From: Prosopocoilus inquinatus
Taxonomy: Eukaryota > Arthropoda > Insecta > Coleoptera > Lucanidae
Length of the DNA stretch: 64,000 nucleotides
Direction: 5' to 3'
Assembly: GCA_036172665.1 (NCBI GenBank)
Contig: CM069871.1
Location: forward strand, 2,542,001 to 2,606,000
The notes under the pieces were generated by a model. The model worked only from the letters and a program-made list of their open reading frames with translations, was not told the origin of the DNA and made no database searches. Made by a program: the position numbers and the translations under genes. Within the stretch, counting starts at the first letter, position 1, and every line of letters begins with the position of its first letter. This document shows positions 56,361 to 64,000 of this stretch, in pieces.

Positions 56361-58396
56361 AGTGACGTCTTTTTGGCATCTGGGAAGTTACTTGTGCTTG
56401 TGTATTATTACATTTTTCTCAACCGCATTTACAATTCGAGTTTTCGAAAGCCCGAAACGCAAACAGAAACTTAATTATTCGAGTATGGAATATAGTGTTG
56501 TTTCGTGTGCTGGAATATAATCCGATTATTTTTCTCAGCTTCATGGCATTTACACGTCTGTAAAAATCTTATTTATAAAAAAATTACATTATCGCGATTC
56601 CAATATATGACAAGCAAGTTAACTGTATTATTGTATGTTTGTTTGGTAAGCACATGAATTTATTTATTGCACTGAAATTTTTTCTTATTATTGTATAATA
56701 CCTGTGAGTAACTGAGACTTTTTTGTTTTTTTGTTAAATTGTATTAAACGTAACTATGGAAAATATTGCTGATGAACTTTTAGAAGTGACTGCGACATAC
56801 TTATTAATAATAATAACATTGTGCTGATTGATGATTGCTTGAATTTGAATTAAGAACTTGTTTTTGGCAATTATTATTATCTATTATTATTATTATTATT
56901 AATCGGAACCAGATTAAAAAAAAAAAAAGCAAGCAGCCATTTCAATTAATACTTGTATTACTGTAGCGAGGAATGTAAAATGAGGTATTTAAATCGAAAA
57001 ACCCTGAATTATAAGTAAGTGATTCGGATTATTTCAATTGTACTATTATTTCTATTAAATCTAAGGTGAATGTATAATTTTCATTTTTTATTGTATTGAG
57101 CATATTTTTCTTTTCCTTTTTATTATTAAGCCTATCTATTATACATGTGTTTCGACACTTTGTGGCCAATGCGTAAGCTTGCAACCGAAAACCGGACACC
57201 TCGTCGAGTCCATGCCATCCATCTCAGCGATCCACGGCAAAGCATTCTATTTATCAATATTTTTTAAACTAGTAGTGGCAGTAGTCTTTAACCTTGTATT
57301 TATTTTAAGACGATAAAAAAATACTCTCTGTTGAGTTTTGCTGCAGCGCGACAGCGAAGTCGTCGCGTCGAAGCACTACTGAAGAAAAAAAGAAAAAAAC
57401 TCTGCGTGTAATTTTTTTTTTGAAGTTTGAAACTGCCGACCACGACGCGTAGTATAAAAAAAAAGAAAAAATTAAAACACAATCAACCTAAACTATCTCC
57501 TATTCCAATAATAATTGACTTTCTACGCCTGTGGAAAGAAAAAAAGCTTTTCGCTCCTCGACTTCCGAACCGAACACCCCGAGTTTCTTTTTCAATAATT
57601 CATTGAAATCAAATTTAAAACAAAAATCCAAAAAATATACAAATTATAGACATCGAAAACTACTACTTATTCCATAATACACTTTTTTTATAGTTGATTA
57701 AAAACATCGAGAGAAACGCCCATCCACGAGAACACGACGACGAAAACAAATAAACGTAACATTACTCTAATAACGGATGTGTATGTGTAATGTATTCGGT
57801 AACCATAAAAAAAATTGTAGCTATTTACAGATAATTAATAATTAAAACAAATAATAATCGTTGTTTTGTACAATACAAAGGCACACACTGCGGGTGGGTA
57901 TTTGTTTAAAACGAAATCCTATAGAGCGCGCGCGCAAACGAGAATTAAAAACAAAAAAAACAAAAACAATTTGCTGCCGTTAGTAGATACACATAATAGA
58001 TTCGGTTGGTTATAAAACAAATAGTTATTACGGTAATCTTTGGATCTTCGGGTAAAAAAAAAAAAAAAAATTAATAAATTACAATTAACGTGTTGGTAAC
58101 ATCAAAAAAACAAGAAACAGTTAGCTATTTAAATGCTATTTCCCCTTAACGGTTAAGAACGACACTCATCCTAAACATATTTAGAACATCCACACATTTA
58201 CTGTACATCTATTGTTATACTCTTATCATCTAAATACAGTTTCTTTTATCAGGTACCAGCTGTTTACTTAATACGTACTTTTATTTTATTATTTATTGTT
58301 CAGCATCAGACTTTACAAGGTTTGTAGTAAATATACTTGCATACAAAAAAAAAAACTTCATTTGCATTCAGGTTTTAGGAATCTTTAAGTGCGCTA
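56360..58396. other. Non-repetitive AT-rich DNA, no gene recognised
   Basis: Largely single-copy-looking sequence with (ATT)n tracts (56870-56900) and homopolymers. It resembles a long 3' UTR or intergenic spacer. No frame over 60 codons is convincing. Confidence 0.4.
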
Positions 58397-61226
58397 CAGT
58401 GGCGGATTTGGCACTTCTTGATTGAGAGGCGGCCGCCGGGCCCAGGCGCAATCTAATTTTGAGGCCCCCCTCTAAATTTTTTCGGGATCATTACAGAGTG
58501 AATGCTGCATGCCAGTTTTTTCTACAGAATCTGTGAGTATTCGAACAATAAATTTAATCAAAAGCTTCTGCTGATGAAGCCCCAAATAGGGCTGACACAA
58601 TTGCACAGAGTATGCTCGAGAGATCCACTGTAATCCAAAACGAGTTGCAACAAAATTTTGTTAATAAATTTAATACTTTCTTATAACTCCACACTGTCAA
58701 ATTGTTGTGTAATTTTAATTAATTAAATTTAATACTTTCTTATAACTCCTAAGTATTAAATTTAATTAATTACAATTACACAAAACTGTCAAATTGTTGT
58801 GTAATTGTAATTAATTTAATTAATTACAAATACACAACACTTTGACAGTTGACAGAAGACTTCGGCAGTTGGCAGCGGTTGATGTAAATGAAAAGAAAGC
58901 GCTATATGTCTGAACACCACGCGAATCTTAAAGTGTACCTCGGCCACGACATTCATTAAATCCTGAAACGCACCTCGGCCACAGCCAGCATAGCGCCGAA
59001 CTACTAATGACTTTGTTTTTCTGTTACTATTTTCACAGAATTCAAGTGTCATGTCTGTAGCTAATCAGTTAACGGCAACGTTGCCTTGCCTTTCGAATTG
59101 TAATGAATTAATAATTAATTTTGTTAATAAATTTAATACTTTCTTATAACTCCAAACTGTCAAATTGTTGTGTAATTGTAATTAATTAAATTTAATTAAT
59201 TACAATTACACAACAATTTGACAGTTGACAGAAGACTTCGGCAGTTGGCAGCGGTTGATGTAAATGAAAGGAAAGCGCTATATGTCTGAACACCACGCGA
59301 ATCTTGCAGTGTACCTAGGCCACGACTTTCATTAAATCCTGAAACGCACCTCAGCCACAGCCAGCATAGCGCCGAACTACTAATGACTTTGTTTTTCTGT
59401 TACTATTTTCAGAGAATTCAAGTGTCATGTCTGTAGCTAATCAGTTAACGACAACGTTGCCTTTCGAATTGTAATTAATTAATAATTAATTTTGTTCATA
59501 AATTTAATACTTTCTTATAATTCCAAACTGTCAAATTGTTGTGTAATTGTAATTAATTAAATTTAATTAATTACAACTACACAACAATTTGACAGTTGAC
59601 AGAAGACTTCGGCAGTTGGCAGCGGTTGATGTAAATTAAAGGAAAGTGCTATATGTCTGAACACCACGCGAATCTTGAAGTGTACCTCGGCCACGACACT
59701 CATTAAATCCTGAAACGCACCTCAGCCACAGCCAACATGGCGCCGAACTGCTAATGACTTTGTTTTTCTGTTACTATTTTCAGAGAATTCAAGTGTCATG
59801 TCTGTAGCTAATTAGTTAACGGCAACGTTGCCTTTCGAATTGTAATTAATTAATAATTAATTTTGTTCATAAATTTAATACTTTCTTATAACTCCAAACT
59901 GTCAAATTGTTGTGTAATTGTAATTAATTAAATTTAATTAATTACAATTACACAACAATTTGACAGTTGACAGAAGACTTCGGCAGTTGGCAGCGGTTGA
60001 TGTAAATGAAAGGAAAGCGCTATATGTCTGAACACCACGCGAATCTTGAAGTGTACCTCGGTCACGACATTCATTAAATCCTGAAACGCACCTCAGGCAC
60101 AGCCAACATAGCGCCGAACTGCTAATGACTTTGTTTTTCTGTTACTATTTTCAGAGAGTTCAAGTGTCATGTCTGTAGCTAATCAGTTAACGGCAACGTT
60201 GCCTTGCCTTTCGAATTGTAATTAATTAATAATTAATTTTGTTCATAAATTTAATACTTTCTTATAATTCCAAACTGTCAAATTGTTGTGTAATTGTAAT
60301 TAATTAAATTAATTAATTACAATTACACAACAATTTGACAGTTGACAGAAGACTTCGGCAGTTGGCAGCGGTTGATGTAAATGAAAGGAAAGCGCTATAT
60401 GTCTGAACACCATGCGAATCTTGAAGTGTACCTCGGCCACGACATTCATTAAATCCTGAAACGCATCTCAGCCACAGCCAACATAGCGCCGAACTACTAA
60501 TGACTTTGTTTTTCTGTTACTATTTTCACAGAATTCAAGTGTCATGTCTGTAGCTAATTAGTTAACGGCAACGTTGCCTTTCGAATTAGAATTAATGAAT
60601 AATTAATTTTGTTAATAAATTTAATACTTTCTTATAACTCCAAACTGTCAAATTGTTGTGCAATTAATTACAATTACACAACAATTAATTACAATTAGCC
60701 CCAAAGTTCCTTTCACTTTTGGCATCAAGTCTAGGACGTTAAAATTGTCTTTCCCCTTACCCCTTCTCAAGGACATGCTTTGCTGCTTCGGCTTCACGTC
60801 TGAATTTGAAATGTGAGGTTAGGTATTACATGTCATACGTTTCGGTGCCATAAATTTATTTATTTTTCTATTAACAATTAAGAGTTTATCAAGTGTAAGA
60901 TAATCGAAGTTTGTGAGGTTATAAAAGTGTACCGTTCTCTTTTAATCAGCTGACAAGTTTGTGAGGTTATAAAAGTATTAAGTATAGATTTTGGATGGAA
61001 TTTTTGGTGTTCCATTCGCAACTAAAATCCTAAACCATCTAAAATCACGACGACCTGTGGCTTAGGGTACATGAAAGGAAAGCAGCAATAATCAAGCTTG
61101 AAATGCTTCGCGCAGGGATGCCAACTTCTAAGTTTCGTAAATCGGGACAAGTCCAAAAAAAAAAAGAAAAAATCGAGATTTTTTTTGATACGTTTCTTTT
61201 AGGAAAAAGTTAGATATCCGCCACTG
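58397..61226. mobile_element. hAT-like element with CAGTGGCGGAT ends
   Basis: Perfect 11-bp terminal inverted repeats, CAGTGGCGGAT at 58397-58407 and ATCCGCCACTG at 61216-61226, of the CAGTGGCGG type common in hAT elements. It contains a G+C-rich start (GGCGGCCGCCGGGCCCAGG) and no transposase frame, so it is non-autonomous. I do not see a clean 8-bp target duplication. Most of its interior is the palindromic tandem array listed separately. Confidence 0.6.
58640..60690. repeat. Five-copy ~372-bp array with long palindromes
   Basis: TTTGACAGTTGACAGAAGAC lies at 58841, 59217, 59588, 59959 and 60334 (spacing 376, 371, 371, 375). Units carry CAGTTGGCAGCGGTTGATG, CTATATGTCTGAACACCA, CGGCCACGAC, CATTAAATCCTGAAACGCA, GCGCCGAACT and TCAGTTAACG. 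Unit junctions are palindromes of about 36-bp arms: AACTGTCAAATTGTTGTG, TAATTGTAATTAATTAA, then the mirror image ending CAATTTGACAGTT. Each unit is therefore a segment bounded by inverted repeats, like head-to-tail MITEs. Confidence 0.95.
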
Positions 61227-63186
61227 AGCGGACTCAACTGTTTAATGATTGCTCTTGCTAATAATAGCAACATTTAAATAAGTCAGTTCCAATAAAATTA
61301 AGAAAGACACACTTCTTGCTTCAAGAAAATATAAACGGAGCGTTTCGTGTTAGGTTTGCGGACTGTAAAACCACCTTTTCAAGATTTGATGCTGAACGCT
61401 ATGAAATAATTATTATGTCCTATTGTGGTATGTACAATGTAAAATAAAATTATTACAGACCTAGATTTTCAAGCTATGATATAATTTAATTAATCTCTCT
61501 TTAAAGTGAATCGTTATTTTAAGCGGCGTTCCAGAAATTTTTTGCTACGTCAAATTTTCGTTCCAAGAAACAAAATTTCTCTTTTTTCTTGGGGTGGGGG
61601 GAGGGGGAATTTTTGCTTTTAAATTTTTGAGTTGAAGAGTTCGAGGTTCAATAAATAAATGAATGGGGCTGAAAATTGTTGTAAGAAAAAGTCCATCGAT
61701 TTCATTTTAGTAAAAAAAAAAGAAAAACGGAGTAGTAGATGGCAACAGGAAAACCGTTTTTTGACAGTCAACCGGTTGGCCAAAAAGTTCCCTGTAAAAT
61801 ATGTATTATCAACTATTACTAAGTTGGTAAGAGATTTGAAGTTTCGTGTTACGTCATGTTAAGGTCGAATAAATTTTAATACTTGGCATATTATTCATAT
61901 TTATGTCAATTTTGAGAAGCTTTTTCAATGCCTGCAAGTAGAATAATTTTAAAATGAAACAAATACTTATCGATCATTAATCTATCATAAAATTCAGAAC
62001 TCATAACCTCATTTATTTCACACACTTGTCATCTCGTTACCAAATTTCTAACCTAACTAGGTTTTTAATTTGCGAATGCGAACAAATTGCAGGTATACTC
62101 GATAAGATCGTTAAAACAGGTAACCAACTGCACTATTCAGACCGACAAATGAGACTTTTTATGAATTTATTGTACCACGTATTAGCATTAAATAATTGAA
62201 ACTAGTAGTAGGTTGGGCAACCTGAGAAATTGGCACTATTGGCGGTACTTACTCGTTATAATTTTCAATTCGTTATTTACACTTGATCGCTTAGTTGAAA
62301 AGTTATTAGGTTATAGTTCATCCTATTATGATGGAATTAATCAATATTCTAAATCTTAGTAAAAATAAAGATGAAAACTATCCAGATTATTAGAGTTTAC
62401 ACCAACGTAAACGTTGAAAAATGTTGCCAATCTAATAAAATAAATCTCAGCTAATTTCTGCTGTGTTGGTAACTACTAAAAAAATGTCAAATGACTTAAC
62501 GGTTTATTAAAAACTCGTAATGGTAATTTTTTTAAAATCTGGCGGAATTTCATGCCCTGTCTTGCGGATTAATTTTTTGGTAGTTGGTGACACTGTTTGA
62601 CCGAGCCATTTTATAAATACCGGGTGAGCAATGAAATTCATAATTAAAGGAGGCTGTGATTGGTGCTATTCTATGCTGTCTGGTTGGATACAATGAGAAA
62701 TAAATAATAAGTTGACAGTTGTAACATTTGAGGTTATGCTCGTGCTTTATACAATCTTTATTTTGTATGGATGCTGGTGCTGGATGCCCTTTGTTAGAAT
62801 ATTAAGGGCGGTTCCGCAAGACATATCCGCTTATTATCAATCATTAAAAAAAATAAATGTCACTTTCCTGACACTTAAAAATTGCTAACTTCAAACTATA
62901 AGCCCGTGTTGCCAACTTTTTGGAAAATATCACAGCCTGCTCTAATTATAAATTCCGTTGATCGCTTGGTATTTGACAACATAACCTACAACAATCGTAT
63001 TTTGATTTGATTTGATTTGAATGATTTATTTTATTTTCGTTGAAAATTTATTTCTTTTATAATCACTTGCATTGTAGAGAAACGTGTTGATTTATCTGCT
63101 TTACAAATCATAAGCAGTTAATAATCTTTCAATAACACGAGTGTTCGTTAAAAAAATAATAATCAGTTAGATTCTCCAGATTTTAA
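61227..63186. other. Intergenic, no feature
   Basis: AT-rich, mostly single-copy-looking DNA. A 67-codon basic frame at 61659-61862 has no support. GTTGGGCAACCTGAG at 62212 is a weak relative of the TAGGCAACC hairpin family. Confidence 0.4.
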
Positions 63187-64000
63187 TATAGGCCACCCAA
63201 TGAACAGAGTCGCTTGCATGGTTGACTATACTGAAGACCCCACAATAACTTTTTCTTCGTTAAAGACTTTGCTAAACTTTTTCACTGTTTACTTAGATTG
63301 TTCCATTCTCCTATTTTTTTTTAATACTTCACGCAACTTTCCATTTTTTTTTTCTTATTTTAGAAAACAAATTTCCAATGTTTTACTTACTTTTAAAATA
63401 TCATTAACCGATATAGGAGAATAATGCTTTTCTCACTCTAGTATAGGCAACTGGATAAACACAGACGTTTGTTGGTTGACAGTTGCCTATATTGAAAAAA
63501 AATTTTTTTTTGTTACAAAACGTGATAATTTTTTCACATTTCACAATTTTAATGGTCTGATTTGACTTGAATTCACTTAGATTATGTAATTCTCCTAATC
63601 TTTTTAATATTTGTAACAAATTTGTATTCAAATTTCAAGTATTTTACTTTTAAAATATTGTTAACCGATGTAAGGAGAGCAATTCTTTTCACTCTAGTAT
63701 AGGCAACACAATAAGCACAATCGCTTGTTGGTTGACGGTTGCCTATATTGAAGAAAATTATTTTGTTACAAAACGTGATAATTTTTTCACGTTTCACAAC
63801 TTTAATGGTTTGATTTGATTTGAATTCACTCAGATTACGTAATTCTCCTATTTTTTTTACTCTTTGTAAAAATTTGCATTCAAATTTCTAGTACTTTACT
63901 TGTAAAAGGAGGTAGGATAACAATGCTTTTCTCTCTCTAGTATAGGCAACACAATAAACACAGTCGTTTGTTGGTTGACGGTTGCCTACATTGTAGAATT
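63187..64000. repeat. ~250-bp tandem array with a TAGGCAAC hairpin, open at the right edge
   Basis: TATAGGC(A/C)AC starts units at 63187, 63442, 63698 and 63941 (spacing 255, 256, 243). Each opens with a near-palindrome TATAGGCAAC...GTTGCCTATATTG around a TCG(T/C)TTGTTGGTTGAC centre, followed by AAACGTGATAATTTTTTCAC, TTTGATTTGA, AATTCACT.AGATTA and TCTCCTA. The array is cut by the window end. Confidence 0.9.

Noticed and set aside
61659..61862. 67-codon basic plus-strand frame
   Set aside because: Lys/Arg-rich from an A-rich stretch, no promoter, splice or family evidence.
1..64000. CRISPR arrays, bacterial operons or phage genes
   Set aside because: Tandem repeats here have no unique-spacer architecture and no cas-like frames; gene structure is eukaryotic with spliceosomal introns throughout.

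Overview
This window is AT-rich, repeat-dominated nuclear DNA of an insect. The evidence is a DM4/12-family gene (an arthropod-specific family), very short introns (55-105 bp) with canonical GT/AG borders beside long repeat-filled introns, several families of short inverted-repeat transposons, and eukaryotic gene structure throughout. A beetle would fit the style of the satellites and MITEs, but the sequence alone does not fix the order. No bacterial, organellar or viral gene block and no CRISPR array is seen.

I could build five protein-coding loci by joining exons across splice sites. They are: (1) a DM4/12-domain secreted protein on the minus strand at 13018-13487, whose terminal exon I cannot find; (2) a secreted protein with a calcium-binding EGF domain on the minus strand at 22034-23365; (3) a PIERCE1/2-like ciliary microtubule inner protein on the plus strand at 30171-35665, two exons split by a 5.2-kb satellite-filled intron; (4) a FAM185A-like DUF4097 protein on the plus strand at 40042-41458, four exons; (5) the cap-binding translational repressor 4EHP (eIF4E2) on the plus strand at 43574-49185, six exons. 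No operon-like or shared-pathway logic links them.

The rest is mostly tandem arrays. 1-1393 is an alternating (dimeric) satellite of about 255 bp. 5000-10770 is an array built on a CGATCGTCTTTTGTTT motif, with a near-perfect 101-bp-arm hairpin at 9361-9569. 10770-12960 holds five ~500-bp repeats that keep an open reading frame. 13965-14560 is a ~210-bp triplicate. 14850-17200 (plus) and 19080-21830 (minus) look like decayed partial copies of the EGF gene. 18215-18425 is a 25-bp minisatellite. 23880-25010 is a 330-bp repeat. 26900-28898 is a 143-bp satellite whose unit is a 48-codon ORF chained to the next through ATGA. 30808-35150 is the higher-order satellite in the PIERCE intron. 35641-36420 is tandem duplication of the PIERCE 3' end. 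36830-39330 holds T/A-rich repeats and an inverted copy of the intron satellite.

The right third carries a cluster of four MITE-like elements just upstream of 4EHP and one in its intron, a tandem set of tRNA-Lys-type primer-binding sites from a decayed LTR retrotransposon (49900-51760), an element and a 195-bp satellite rich in perfect TGACGTCA octamers (54090-56360), a hAT-like element at 58397-61226 that carries a five-copy ~372-bp array with long palindromes, and the start of a ~250-bp array running off the right edge.

The most interesting structures are the 143-bp ORF-chain satellite, the apparent dissolution of an EGF gene into satellite-like arrays on both strands, and the repeated duplication of gene 3' ends (seen for both the EGF and PIERCE genes). 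All homologies were judged by eye from translations; none was tested by a search.
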